60,307 nt of DNA from an uncultured Acidobacteriota bacterium (GCA_937873515.1 CALMYB010000014.1:1-60307), one strand, 5' to 3'; positions 1 through 9,622 are shown, counted from the first letter of the stretch. Numbers and translations are program-made. The notes: generated by a model not told the origin, from the sequence alone.

Positions 1-95
1 GATAATAGCGGTTTAGTTGTTTCATTTCAGTAGTTTAGCCTATACGTTTTTCAGCTTAACTACCATAGACCCATTAATAATTAGACAGAGGGAGA

Positions 96-186
96 CCAAT
101 TTACAATGGTTCAATTTACAATTGACAATCCGAAGAAGCTTTTCAAAAGACCATTGTTAATTGGCAATTGGGGAATTGTAAATTGG
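96..186. repeat. AT-rich imperfect inverted repeat (34-nt arms)
   Basis: The arms at 96-129 and 153-186 are inverted copies, matching at about 27 of 34 positions by eye, and are separated by 23 nt. The transcript could fold into a long AT-rich hairpin just upstream of the first gene. There is no U-tract typical of a terminator. The rest of bases 1-223 holds no gene I can support. Confidence 0.75.
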
Positions 187-223
187 GAATAGAACTTGGC
201 GGTTTGTAAGTATTCAGGAAGAG

Positions 224-781
224 ATGAAAAAACAACTGTCAACTGAACAGCGGGTCGAGATGATCGAAATATTGAAAGAGCGGTTCGAGGAGAATACCGC
301 TCGGCATAAGGGGATCAAGTGGGCGGACGTCGTCGCGAGACTCGAGGCGAATCCTGCGAAGCTTTGGTCGCTCGCGGAAATGGAACGGACCGGCGGCGAG
401 CCGGATGTTGTCGGGTTTGATAAGATAACGGGTGAATATATCTTCAACGATTGCTCGCCGGAAAGCCCGAAAGGCCGACGCAGCCTTTGTTATGACCGCC
501 GTGCCTGGGAATCGCGAAAAGAGCATAAGCCGGAAGGTAACGCCGTTGACTCTGCCGCCGCGATGGGCGTCGAGCTTTTGACCGAAGAAGAAACGTACGC
601 GCTGCAGAAACTCGGCGATTTTGACAACAGATCATCGAGTTGGGTCAAAACGCCGGACGACTTTCGTGATAGAGGAGGAGCACTCTGCTGCGACCGCCGT
701 TTCGGACGCGTTTTTACTTACTGCAACGGTGCCGAATCCTACTACGCCGCGAGAGGATTCCGAGCCTCGCTAAGGGTTTAA
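224..781 (+). CDS. DUF4256 family protein
   Basis: This 185-residue protein looks like the DUF4256 family, a group of small soluble bacterial proteins of about 185 residues with no established function. It begins with a charged helix (EQRVEMIEILKERFEEN). Family-like blocks follow: MERTGGEPDVVG near residues 53-64, the CSPESPKGRRSLCYDRRAW block near 77-95, and an aromatic C terminus with YNGAESYYAARGFR-like spacing. There is no signal peptide or membrane segment, so it is likely cytoplasmic. The start is the only ATG before the conserved region and is preceded by GGAAGAG. It stands alone, convergent with the TPR gene downstream. The family call comes from memory of the conserved motifs. Confidence 0.75.
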   Translation: MKKQLSTEQRVEMIEILKERFEENTARHKGIKWADVVARLEANPAKLWSLAEMERTGGEPDVVGFDKITGEYIFNDCSPESPKGRRSLCYDRRAWESRKEHKPEGNAVDSAAAMGVELLTEEETYALQKLGDFDNRSSSWVKTPDDFRDRGGALCCDRRFGRVFTYCNGAESYYAARGFRASLRV

Positions 782-811
782 AGCCCGGGTCGAGGGTTGG
801 CGGCTGCGTTG

Positions 812-2539
812 TTATTTTTGCGGAGCGGCACTTGCCGGAGCGGCCGGGTTGCTTGATACCGTCTTGCCCCAGCCGTAACCCGGTTTGAATATCTCAGTAA
901 TTACTGGCTGCGGCTTCTTTGCCAAATAGTTCTTGACCGTAAGGCTGGCCGTCTCTCTGGCCTTCTTTCTCATTTCGGGCATCAATGAGCTGAGCAGTTT
1001 TTCTGTCAAGCTCGAAGGCGGATTGTAGTTCTTGTTCATCAGTATGTATTCATACACGACATAGAAATCGATATAGGCCATTTCGAGAAGCTTGTTTCCC
1101 AACAGTTCGCCGACCTCTTTTTCGGGCTTGCCGCTTTTCTGCAGGCCAGCGGCAAGATTCAGGAACGCGACGCCGCGATGCCATGACGGATCTTGCTGAG
1201 TCAACGCAAACTCCATCTCCTTGCGAAACTTCGATTCGAGTGGCTCGGGCGCAGGTTTTACTACGAAATTGGCGCTTGGCTCCGGCGTTGTGGCCGCAGG
1301 TGTTGCGGGCTGTGAAGTAGTGGCAGCCTGCGGCGTTGCGGTCTTTGTCGTTGGCTGGGCAGATTTCGCCGCCGCCTTGCCGTCGAGCATATCGAGCTGA
1401 ATTTGAGCTACCTTGCGAAGGCCGCTCGCTTCCATCGATGTTGTGAAATCGGCGTGTGCTAGTGTCTTTTTGCCCTGCTTTGCATAGACCTGGCCGCGCA
1501 GGAAATACGCGACGAAATTCTGCGGGCTGTCGGTGATCGCCTTATTCACATCGGCCAACGCGAGATCGAGCTTATTCTGTTCAAGATACAGCTCGCCGCG
1601 GCGATAGTAAGCGTTGTTCTTCGCGATTTTGACTGACGGATGAGCTTCAGGCAATGCGATGACCTTGCTGTATTCAGCGATGGCCGGATCGAGTTGCTTG
1701 TTTCTCTTGTAAGCGTTTGCAAGGTCGCCGATCAGGCTGGCGTCATTAGGCGTGAACTTTACCGCCTCCTTAAAATCTCCGACTGCTCCCGCAAAATCGT
1801 CAAGCTGCAGACGCGCTCTCGCCCGGCCCGCGTATGAATATGAATCGACCGGCTGATAATATTTGACCGCTTTGCGAAAAAGGTCTTTGATCGCGCGGTC
1901 GCGTTCATCATCCTCTCGGATCTCTTCCGGTGTTCGCTTATCACCGCGAACGGTTGAATAACTCAACATCACGATCTCATAAAGCCCTCGGGTGACGAGG
2001 CTCTGGGCATAGTCATTCCCGATCTCGGTCAGCTGAACCTTCGCCGATGAAAATTGCGGATGCTGCTCGTACGCGGGATAGACCTCGATGAACTTTTGCA
2101 GATCGAGTATCGCCGGTTCCAGATCCTTATCTAGTTTGTAAACCTGAGCCCGCGCATAGTAGATGCCGTAAGAGGGAGCTCCGGGCTGCAGATCGATCGC
2201 TTTCGAAAAATCGGCTATCGCGCTTAGGCTGTTCTGACTCTTTGGCGGTTTCTCGCCCGGCTTCAGATTCCCGGCGATCTGGGCCTCTTGCATATAGGTC
2301 TTTTTCGGTTCGCCCACTCGCTTGTTCAAATAGCACAGGCCGCGGCTGTAATAAACGCCCGCGACATCCGGCCGCAGACGTATCACTTCCGTGTAGTCGC
2401 GAATCGCGTCGTCCCAACGCTTGGCCTTGAAATGCTCCCGCCCGCGGGCGTAGATAGCCTGTACTTCGGGCTGAGCAAAAGCATCGCCCGCCGCGCACAA
2501 AACAAACAAGATCGAAAGTAGGAGGATCTTTTTTGACAT
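812..2539 (-). CDS. Secreted TPR-repeat protein
   Basis: This 575-residue protein has an N-terminal signal peptide (MSKKILLLSILFVLCAAGDAFA, cleavage after AFA). Several tetratricopeptide repeats follow, recognisable by motifs such as AVGDFKEAVKFTPNDAS and LDLALADVNKAITDSPQN. After residue ~390 comes an Ala/Pro/Thr-rich linker, then a helical C-terminal domain without a family I recognise. TPRs mediate protein-protein contacts, so an exported scaffold or envelope role is likely but unproven. The frame extends upstream to 2728, but that extension is Arg/Cys-rich and not signal-like, so the ATG at 2539 is preferred. It is the first of three exported TPR genes in this stretch. Confidence 0.85.
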   Translation of the reverse strand: MSKKILLLSILFVLCAAGDAFAQPEVQAIYARGREHFKAKRWDDAIRDYTEVIRLRPDVAGVYYSRGLCYLNKRVGEPKKTYMQEAQIAGNLKPGEKPPKSQNSLSAIADFSKAIDLQPGAPSYGIYYARAQVYKLDKDLEPAILDLQKFIEVYPAYEQHPQFSSAKVQLTEIGNDYAQSLVTRGLYEIVMLSYSTVRGDKRTPEEIREDDERDRAIKDLFRKAVKYYQPVDSYSYAGRARARLQLDDFAGAVGDFKEAVKFTPNDASLIGDLANAYKRNKQLDPAIAEYSKVIALPEAHPSVKIAKNNAYYRRGELYLEQNKLDLALADVNKAITDSPQNFVAYFLRGQVYAKQGKKTLAHADFTTSMEASGLRKVAQIQLDMLDGKAAAKSAQPTTKTATPQAATTSQPATPAATTPEPSANFVVKPAPEPLESKFRKEMEFALTQQDPSWHRGVAFLNLAAGLQKSGKPEKEVGELLGNKLLEMAYIDFYVVYEYILMNKNYNPPSSLTEKLLSSLMPEMRKKARETASLTVKNYLAKKPQPVITEIFKPGYGWGKTVSSNPAAPASAAPQK

Positions 2540-2670
2540 ATTTTGGAATCGTACCTGAAACAGGCCTATGGATTTCGTATTGTAGCGGTTTTTGGTGACT
2601 TTATCTAGTAATATCAACCGCTTCAAGCGCCACCTTTGCAGCGTATTCTGTTGCGTCGGGCATTCGCGGT

Positions 2671-3444
2671 TCATTGAAGGTCTGAGGTGCTTCGGACATC
2701 GGCACGATACGAATCCGCAACGACCCATGCGCAGTTGGTCAGCAGTATTGAGACGACGAACTCATTCCATTGAAATGCAGACATTGTCCCTGCGATGATG
2801 AGCGGCGTCCAGACGACGAATGTCAATATCGCAAGCTGTAGGGTTACGAGGGCCGAAGCAAGCCGCGAAAGAATGCCGACGATCAACGCAAGGCCGGCCG
2901 CAACGAACGCGGCTCCCGTGAAATACGACCAGAAGACCGGCCATTGCATACACGCAGGCACGAGCGGAGCAGTTGCTTCGAGATAAATGAAGTGTGCAAG
3001 GCCGATGGGGATGAGCCCGACGCCGAAAAGGGAACGCGCGATGCGCACGCCATTCTCGCCTGTGAGGAAGGTTCGCTGCGAGCCGCGTCGAATCACGGCG
3101 TAAAGGATCCAACTGCTTCCAACGAACATCGAGGCCGAGCTCGCCGACCACCAAGTATCTACGCCGAACGAGACAAAGAGCCACGGCACTCTTAAGAGCA
3201 GCAGCCAAAGAAGCAGGAATGCGAACAGTACGCCTGATGCGAGTGCAGCGATCCGACCCCAAAGCAGGCCGATCCCGCAGGCGAGGTAAATAAGGTCGCA
3301 AACGTAGGCAAGTACCTGCCGTGCCGGAAGTGACTCAGGCACGGGCTCCAAGCCCGGTGCGAAAGTGCCTTTCACAAAGCCGAGGACTCCGAGGGCGATC
3401 AAGACGACCGCAAAGACGATGTGGCTGACTCGCGCATTCTGCAT
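2671..3444 (-). CDS. DoxX-like polytopic membrane protein
   Basis: This 257-residue integral membrane protein has about seven hydrophobic segments. The first is at residues 7-24, and the rest run through LIYLACGIGLLWG, GVLFAFLLLWLLLL, a GLAHFIYL-containing helix and WSYFTGAAFVAAGLALIVG. The GVGLIPIGLAHFIY and YFTGAAFVAAGLAL blocks resemble the DoxX-like superfamily of four-helix membrane units, apparently duplicated here. The substrate or redox partner is unknown. It lies upstream of the 812-2539 TPR gene on the same strand with a 131-bp gap, so co-transcription is possible. The family assignment rests on pattern only. Confidence 0.6.
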   Translation of the reverse strand: MQNARVSHIVFAVVLIALGVLGFVKGTFAPGLEPVPESLPARQVLAYVCDLIYLACGIGLLWGRIAALASGVLFAFLLLWLLLLRVPWLFVSFGVDTWWSASSASMFVGSSWILYAVIRRGSQRTFLTGENGVRIARSLFGVGLIPIGLAHFIYLEATAPLVPACMQWPVFWSYFTGAAFVAAGLALIVGILSRLASALVTLQLAILTFVVWTPLIIAGTMSAFQWNEFVVSILLTNCAWVVADSYRADVRSTSDLQ

Positions 3445-3557
3445 CTGTAGTAAACCGTATGTACTGTCTTCAATATTCGAGTTCGATGTTGTAAGGCCGC
3501 GAAGGGTTGTTCGGGTGGCAGATATCCGACATGCACGCAGGTTTCAACCCACGGAAA

Positions 3558-3649
3558 GGATGAATACATCAATATCGTCGCGTAGCGACAATTGAATCTG
3601 AACACAATACTATTCAATTGCAGTTGACGCGACAAGAACGTATTCATTT
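3558..3649. repeat. 92-bp imperfect palindrome
   Basis: Left arm 3558-3597 and right arm 3611-3649 are inverted copies. GAATAC pairs with GTATTC, GTCGCG with CGCGAC, and CAATTGAAT with ATTCAATTG. A small internal hairpin, GTCGC-GTA-GCGAC, sits inside the left arm. The element occupies the 269-bp gap between two minus-strand genes; nothing else there looks coding. It is not followed by a T-run and is better seen as a small dispersed palindromic element than as a terminator. Confidence 0.7.
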
Positions 3650-3713
3650 AGCTTAGCGAACCGATGCACGCTCGCCTGGGTCGGTGAATTTAAACGCGTC
3701 TCTGAGAACGTTG

Positions 3714-5744
3714 CTAGCATCCGTATCCACGCCAGCCGCCGGAGCATGCTCCGCTGGCCTCGTAAACTTCGCCGGTGGTGTAGTCGTTCGTAAGGTTGCC
3801 GACGCGGCGAACATCAGACTTTAGGTGGTTGCCAAGAGAGTCGGGCAAGTTCCGGCCGTGTACCTCAATGAACTTGTAATAGATATCGACCATTTGACGC
3901 TGAAGGTTGGTCATGCGCTGCCGCGTGCCCCGGTAGGTGAATGAAAGCGATCCGCCGCTTTGAACCTTGCCGGCGGCGCTGATGACCTGCTCAGCAAGCC
4001 GTTCGATCTGCGGATGGACGCGCTCGTAGGCATTGATGGCTGCCCGTTCGAGTGCCGGATCAATGCCGCCGCGTCTCCCGGAACCGGAGCCGCCCTCCGA
4101 CGATGTTCCGCTCTGCTTCATCCGCTCAAGGTCTTTTTTCCACGCATCGTCCTGGGCCTTCCAGTATGCGATGTTATTCAGCGATTCGTCGGCGCTCGAA
4201 CCCGCACCATCGACCGTGTTAGGGTCGTCCTTGAGGTCCGCTTTTATTTGCTTGGACCGCTCTGCGAACTGTTTTGCAAGCGCGGGATCGTACACGGACG
4301 ATGAGTAAAACAAGTTGTGGAGCCCGGAGATGTACAGGGCGACACGAGCGGCGCACTCGGCGCCGTTCTTGCCGTCGTAATTTGCCAATTCGCCTTTGAG
4401 GTAATTCAATTTAAAGGAGTCAGACTTCTTGTTGCTCTCGCCATATAACCCGTTCGCGTCCGTTTCTAAAAAGCTATATTTGAAATAGCCGACACAAACA
4501 TTCTTCGGGTCTTTCGCATGGAGATCGTACCAGTAGTCCCGAACCGCCTTCCCTTCAAGATCGTATTCAGGGACCTTCTTTGTCACGAGCTTACCGTCGG
4601 GCGTCCAAGTATTGCGGTCGTTAGCTTTCTCGATCATATCCAAAAGACTGGTCCACGCCTTTTCAAGCTTCTCGTACGCGCCATGATCCCACCGATCATT
4701 CTCGACGGCGAGTTTGAGAAGTTCGACCCGTTCACGCTGCCTTGCAATTCTACGTGCGGACATTTCGCGATAGGCGGCGGCCGCCTTAGGGGAAGTGTCT
4801 TTGGCGTCCCGGGCCGCTTTAAAAAAGTCAACTATGACCCACTGGCTGTTCGGCACGATCTTATAGGCCGCTTCAAACTCGTCGAAGGCACCGGCAAGGT
4901 CTTTGTTCAAGCGTTTGGCGTAGCCGAGTGCCATACGCGTGAGATAGTTGTCGGGGCCGATCTGAAATGCCTTTTGCGCGTCGGCCGCCGCTCCTGCTTT
5001 GTCGCTGCGGGCAAACTTGACGAGCGAACGGATCGCAAGAGCTGTCGCGTCCGATGGATTCACACGCAATGCGGTCTCAGCATCGTTCGCGAGACCCGAA
5101 AACATCGATACGTCGCCGGCAACGTAGAGCAAAAGTTGGGAATATGCCCTGTCAGAATAGACCGGCAGAGTATTGTTTATCGAAAGAGCCTTGTTGAGAT
5201 CGAGAAGCGCCAGTTTGTATCTGCCGAATTCATTGAGCAACCGCCCGCGTATCGCACGGGCAGTCGCATTCTCCGGATTGATCTCGATCGCACGTGAAAA
5301 TGATTCCAGAGCATCGCTCTTCTTACCCAACTGTCCATTGTAGAGGGTTATTGCACGATTGAATGAAGCCTGCGGATATTCGTCGTCGAGAGCGAGAGCC
5401 TTGTCAAAATCAGCAAGGGCTCCGGCGTGGTCCTTTTTCTCTTCGCGTTTTGCAACGCCACGCGCATTCAATGCGACCTTATTCTTCGGATCGCGCGCAA
5501 TGATCCTGTTAGCCAATGCTTCGGCCTCGACATACTGTTTCTTGATAATAAGGATGCGAGCCTTTTGCGAGAGCGTGTTCAGATCGTTCGGCCGCGACTT
5601 TAGAACGGCGTCAATGCGTGCCGCGGCCGCATCCAACTCACCCTTATCGATCATTTCCGCAATATCCGCCCCAGACTGAGGAAAGGCCGCAGCCACGCAC
5701 AGTAAAATCGCCAGGATAAGTATAGTTATTCGCATATTGGTCAT
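3714..5744 (-). CDS. Secreted TPR-repeat protein
   Basis: This roughly 676-residue protein starts with a signal peptide (hydrophobic run ITILILAILLCVAAAF). At least seven TPR units follow over residues ~25-310, for example KKDHAGALADFDKALALD and KSDALESFSRAIEINPEN. The C-terminal half is helical and ends in a Gly/Ser-rich loop and a cysteine-containing tail (SGACSGGWRGYGC). Starts are ambiguous: TTG at 5753, ATG at 5744 and ATG at 5735 are all in frame within 18 bp, and none has a strong Shine-Dalgarno, so 5744 is a compromise. It belongs with the neighbouring exported TPR genes. No enzymatic domain is visible. Confidence 0.85.
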   Translation of the reverse strand: MTNMRITILILAILLCVAAAFPQSGADIAEMIDKGELDAAAARIDAVLKSRPNDLNTLSQKARILIIKKQYVEAEALANRIIARDPKNKVALNARGVAKREEKKDHAGALADFDKALALDDEYPQASFNRAITLYNGQLGKKSDALESFSRAIEINPENATARAIRGRLLNEFGRYKLALLDLNKALSINNTLPVYSDRAYSQLLLYVAGDVSMFSGLANDAETALRVNPSDATALAIRSLVKFARSDKAGAAADAQKAFQIGPDNYLTRMALGYAKRLNKDLAGAFDEFEAAYKIVPNSQWVIVDFFKAARDAKDTSPKAAAAYREMSARRIARQRERVELLKLAVENDRWDHGAYEKLEKAWTSLLDMIEKANDRNTWTPDGKLVTKKVPEYDLEGKAVRDYWYDLHAKDPKNVCVGYFKYSFLETDANGLYGESNKKSDSFKLNYLKGELANYDGKNGAECAARVALYISGLHNLFYSSSVYDPALAKQFAERSKQIKADLKDDPNTVDGAGSSADESLNNIAYWKAQDDAWKKDLERMKQSGTSSEGGSGSGRRGGIDPALERAAINAYERVHPQIERLAEQVISAAGKVQSGGSLSFTYRGTRQRMTNLQRQMVDIYYKFIEVHGRNLPDSLGNHLKSDVRRVGNLTNDYTTGEVYEASGACSGGWRGYGC

Positions 5745-5807
5745 CGTTTGCAAGGGAACGGGATATGAACGGTCTCATTCATAAGACTGGTTAGAGACCA
5801 CTTTGTA

Positions 5808-7664
5808 TCAGCAAGCGCTCAGGCCTGAGTTGGCGAGTTTCATGGCGTTGTCAATTGAATTGAGCGTGTTCGTATAATGTTCGCGGAGTTTCGTTCCGTG
5901 AGCGATGTTTCCGCCAAGCGAAATAAGCTTTCCGCGTTCGTTGGCAAGAGCGCTGTAGAACGTGCTGGTGGCGTCGCATTTTTGCTTGAGTGTACGGCCG
6001 CTGCCGGTGCTCGCCTGAAATGTGGAATACGCTTTGTTGGCACGCGCGGCGGTCTCGTTGATGCGGGCAGCCATCTCGATCTCGTAAACCTTCGCCGAGG
6101 CCGCCGAGTTTGCAGATACCTGCGGGCTGATCCTTAACCGCTCCAAACCTGCGGTTGCATCTGGATTTATCGGATTGATCTGAAGCGAATCGGCATAAGC
6201 GACAGCAGCTTTATCGACCTCGCCAAGTTTGGTCAATGCGTCGCCTTTTCGCCAGTAAGGTTCAGCCATGACCTGCGCGTCGGCGGTGATCGCGCCTTTG
6301 CCGTAATTCGATTTCAGAATGCCGATCGCGGCATCGAATTCGGCGACCGCCGCACGTTCGTTGTTCTTCACCTCAGAATAGACGCGGCCGCGGATGATGC
6401 GGGTCTTTACGTCCGCACCGTTATTCGCAACGGGCTTTCCGGCATATTCGGCGGCAGGAATATTCGACAAAATGGCCTGCTCTTTCCAAGCGAGGAGTTT
6501 GATCTGCTTATCGGGATGGCCAAGCAGAAGCTTTGCCCGTTCATATCGGGCCAGGATGCTGTAATCCAGAGCGTTTCGGTCACGGCTGACGCCATCCTTT
6601 ATGTTGAGCGCGTGGTTGAGAACTTCGAGGAACTCGTTGCGGGCCTTCATCTCGATCGACTTCCCTCTTCTGCGGGCCGATTCGAGCCAGAAGATCGCGT
6701 CGTCGTAATACCACCGGGCATTTTCGTACGTAAGTGATTCGGGATACCCGGCCTGATTCACCACGCGCTTGAACTCGGTCTCGTGAAACAAGCCGTCATC
6801 CCTAAGATTCGGATCCTCTTTCTCGACGGTAAACAGCGAAATGGCACCTCCGCCCGGGCATTGGTAGGCGCGCAGATCATGCACGTATCGGTCGAACGGT
6901 TTCTCCGGAGACTTTCGCCCCGCAGGTTTGCAGGTGTAGCCGTCCTTGGCGAAAGCCATATAGACCCATGACGCTTTCCAACCCGGCTGCATTGCCACAG
7001 CCTTTTCGAAATTCTGCCTGGCGTTCGCCTTGTCGCCGAGCGACGCGTAACACTGGCCGAGCCGCAAGTGATACCACGCGTCGTTATCCTTTTTGTATTC
7101 CGGATGTGCCATCACGCCCTTGATAGCGTTCACACACCCTTGCATGTCGCGTGCGTAGTATGCGGCGGCGGCTTTGCCTCTTAGTGCGGGAAGGGAAGCG
7201 GGGTCCATCGCCAGGGCCTTTGAATACTCACGGTCCGCTTCGAGACCTAGCTTGGCGGCGAAATACAGATCGGCGAGAAGGAGGCGATTCCACACGTCCT
7301 CCGGCTTGTTCTGTATCGCGTAAAGAAAGTCGGCACGCGCCTTCGTGAAATGTTTGGTGTCGCCGGTGCTGGTGTAGAGAGCAAAGTGCGCCCGGCCGCG
7401 ATTTAGCTGGATACCGCCATAAGCTTCCGGTGCGTATGCCAGAAACTTGTTCGCCTCCTCGATCGCCTTTTCGTAATTCCCGGCGTCAAACTCCGCGGCA
7501 ACTTTTTTCCCGATCGGATCAAGAAACGCACCGCCCCAAAGCCTCTGCGCCGCCGCACCGGCCTCAGCATCCATTTCCTGATACGTCTGAGCCATCGATC
7601 CAGCCGGAGCGAAGAGAAAAAATGATAGAAGGAAAATGAGAGTCAAATTGATGGGAAAATTCAT
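5808..7664 (-). CDS. Secreted TPR-repeat protein
   Basis: This 618-residue protein has a clear signal peptide (MNFPINLTLIFLLSFFLFAP, with cleavage near GSMA|Q). TPR-like units run through most of the protein, for example NARQNFEKAVAMQPGW near residue ~225 and KAAVAYADSLQINPINPDA near ~490. The C-terminal ~100 residues are helical and contain two cysteines. It is the promoter-proximal member of the minus-strand exported TPR set, with a 63-bp gap to the next gene. Its domain layout (signal peptide, TPRs, helical tail) matches its downstream neighbour, which suggests paralogy. The role is unknown, possibly envelope scaffolding. Confidence 0.85.
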   Translation of the reverse strand: MNFPINLTLIFLLSFFLFAPAGSMAQTYQEMDAEAGAAAQRLWGGAFLDPIGKKVAAEFDAGNYEKAIEEANKFLAYAPEAYGGIQLNRGRAHFALYTSTGDTKHFTKARADFLYAIQNKPEDVWNRLLLADLYFAAKLGLEADREYSKALAMDPASLPALRGKAAAAYYARDMQGCVNAIKGVMAHPEYKKDNDAWYHLRLGQCYASLGDKANARQNFEKAVAMQPGWKASWVYMAFAKDGYTCKPAGRKSPEKPFDRYVHDLRAYQCPGGGAISLFTVEKEDPNLRDDGLFHETEFKRVVNQAGYPESLTYENARWYYDDAIFWLESARRRGKSIEMKARNEFLEVLNHALNIKDGVSRDRNALDYSILARYERAKLLLGHPDKQIKLLAWKEQAILSNIPAAEYAGKPVANNGADVKTRIIRGRVYSEVKNNERAAVAEFDAAIGILKSNYGKGAITADAQVMAEPYWRKGDALTKLGEVDKAAVAYADSLQINPINPDATAGLERLRISPQVSANSAASAKVYEIEMAARINETAARANKAYSTFQASTGSGRTLKQKCDATSTFYSALANERGKLISLGGNIAHGTKLREHYTNTLNSIDNAMKLANSGLSAC

Positions 7665-7784
7665 GCCTTGTTAGCGTCGGTACAACCTGCTTTGCATATT
7701 GTCGGGCAAGTCACCGGCTCACGCAAGCCTGTCTGCAACCCATTCGGCTCTCCAGCTATTTGCCAAGATAGACACGCACTCGTG

Positions 7785-9245
7785 TTAGTCGTCTTTTGCA
7801 CGTTTACAAGATGGGAAAGGAAACCGTAGTTCGATCTCACTCAGGTCCGTGATCGGATCAACCTTGATCTCGGTAGTTTCGAGTGTCGGCACACTACTAC
7901 CGCTCGCCTTGATAGCGGCTTCGAGCTTCGGACAATTCTCATATTTGCCCGAGTAGGTGATGAGGGTTCCGACGATAGAACCTTTTACGCCTTTTATGAG
8001 CCTTATTGAAAACTCGCCGTTCTCGTTAGTTTTGGCGTTTATGTCCGGGTGGTAACTATTGCGTCGGGCGACACCGGAGTCCTTAAAAAACTTGACGAAT
8101 TCATTCGCCACCGGCTTGCCGTCCTCAAAAAGTAAACGGCCGGAAAAGACTACGGTCTCTAAAGTCGTTGGGGCCGTGACGAGTAAACCGAACTGGTGTT
8201 CGCCCGGCCCAATACTGATCTTGGTAGCGTCGGAACGCTCTACTTTATTGGGATAATAGAAACGGCCAAAGGGGTGATCACCGTTCATCTTCCCGTCATT
8301 ATTTACTATCAGTACGTATGAGCCGGCCGGGATCGTATCGATCTCGAAGCTTCCATTTTCATCCGTGCAATCAAACAAGAACATGTGCTCTCTTGCCTTG
8401 CCTTGTGCAGGATCGAGCTCTACGCAGACTCGAGCAGTACGTCCGTAAGCGTCATAGACCTTGCCTTGTATCGAGTTGTCGATCACAAAGTCGAAGTTCT
8501 CTTCTACGTGGGACTTCGGCCTTAGATCCACCTCAACGAAATCTTCTTTCACTTCGGAATATCGGCCGAATTTATAGCCATCTACCCGTTCGGGTTCAAT
8601 CTTGTACTTTCCGGGTGGAAGATCATATATCTCGTAAACGCCATTTCGGTCGGTTCGCAACTTTATCTTTTTCCCGTTACCGGTTATATACACATAGCGA
8701 CCTGCCAAAAGTCTATCTTCCGAATAACCACCCTCCACGGATGCGGCGATCTCCTGTTCAAGTCGTCCCGACACTCTGGTTTTTCCTGACACTTTTGGAA
8801 GCTTTTCCAGGTATAGCAGGTCTGCGGAGCGATATTTCGTTGAGCCGGAGCGAGTACAAACGATTCCTGACCAAAGGCCGCCTTTCGATGGTTTTGAACC
8901 AAGGTATAAAAGGTACTCCTCACCGATCTCCTCCTCCGAGAATGTCCAGATGCAGTCGGCACCGCCGCCCTGAGCGAACGGAAGCTCCTGACCAACCTTC
9001 AAATTGCCCTTGAATACCTTTTCTACGGTCAGGATCGAACGCCTTATATTTCCAACCGAATATATCTGCTTGTTCGGATCGGAGTTTTCTTCCACAGAAC
9101 GGAGTTTGAGAACCACTACGTTCGGCATCTCTTCGAACTCAACATTGACCGTACCGCTTGCACCGCAACTACAGGCCAAAACCCCATCGACCGTGACCAG
9201 GCTGAAAAACAAAAACGCAAAGATCGAAAGTAGTATTCTGAGCAT
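7785..9245 (-). CDS. Secreted NTR/TIMP-like and carboxypeptidase-regulatory-like domain protein
   Basis: This 486-residue exported protein has a signal peptide (MLRILLSIFAFLFFSLVT...VLA) directly followed by CSCG. A Cys-x-Cys at the mature N terminus is the hallmark of the netrin/TIMP-like (NTR) fold, and two further cysteines (DCIW, IVCTR) could complete its disulfides over residues ~25-145. After that come two or three beta-sandwich segments with the RTDRNGVYEIYDLPPGKY and CTDENGSFEIDTIPAGSY type motifs of carboxypeptidase-regulatory-like domains. Such domains usually bind or present at the cell surface. No catalytic domain is seen. It precedes the TPR set on the same strand. Confidence 0.7.
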   Translation of the reverse strand: MLRILLSIFAFLFFSLVTVDGVLACSCGASGTVNVEFEEMPNVVVLKLRSVEENSDPNKQIYSVGNIRRSILTVEKVFKGNLKVGQELPFAQGGGADCIWTFSEEEIGEEYLLYLGSKPSKGGLWSGIVCTRSGSTKYRSADLLYLEKLPKVSGKTRVSGRLEQEIAASVEGGYSEDRLLAGRYVYITGNGKKIKLRTDRNGVYEIYDLPPGKYKIEPERVDGYKFGRYSEVKEDFVEVDLRPKSHVEENFDFVIDNSIQGKVYDAYGRTARVCVELDPAQGKAREHMFLFDCTDENGSFEIDTIPAGSYVLIVNNDGKMNGDHPFGRFYYPNKVERSDATKISIGPGEHQFGLLVTAPTTLETVVFSGRLLFEDGKPVANEFVKFFKDSGVARRNSYHPDINAKTNENGEFSIRLIKGVKGSIVGTLITYSGKYENCPKLEAAIKASGSSVPTLETTEIKVDPITDLSEIELRFPFPSCKRAKDD

Positions 9246-9622
9246 ATGATCAAAGGAGCGAAACGATTTTTTCTGTTCGTTGCGGCAACGTAGCTATTGG
9301 TTGCCTTAGCCCGTACCGCAAATGCAAGGGGTTAGGCTTGCATAACATGCCTTTGATCTCACTAAGCCGTTTGCCGCAAAACACGGAGGTCAGGCTTTAT
9401 GTTTACGTTATCCTTAGGTGCCTAGAACGCGGCTTGCCGCAATGCAGTGCGGTCGGGCTTGCCCGACCGTAGCTGGCCATTAAACATTATAGCCCGCTTT
9501 AGCGGGCGAAAAAGATCTGTCGCAGGCACAGCCTGCTTCTGAAGTTTTGGGGTAAGTCGCACGGTCAGGCAAGCCTGACCGCACTGCCCCGGGGCAAAGC
9601 CCATGAGATCTGGTGGTTATTG
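9246..9622. other. 377-bp intergenic region with palindromic repeats
   Basis: I see no gene here. The right half (9425-9605) is a REP-like palindromic element listed separately. The left half has short G/C-rich words (TTGCGGCAACG, TTGCCGCAAAA) but nothing I can assign. Confidence 0.6.
9425..9605. repeat. REP-like palindromic element, copy 1
   Basis: The left arm (GCTTGCCGCAATGCAGTGCG and on to CGACCG, 9431-9470) is mirrored by the right arm (CGGTCAGGCAAGCCTGACCG and on, 9559-9603). Inside are smaller hairpins: GCCCGCT-TTA-GCGGGC at ~9491 and GCAGGCACAGCCTGC at ~9523. The same words recur at 12022-12112 and 58261-58530, so this is one copy of a dispersed family. Confidence 0.75.

Noticed and set aside
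4518..5297. A 259-residue plus-strand ORF
   Set aside because: It lies entirely antisense to the TPR gene, with low-complexity composition and no recognisable motif.
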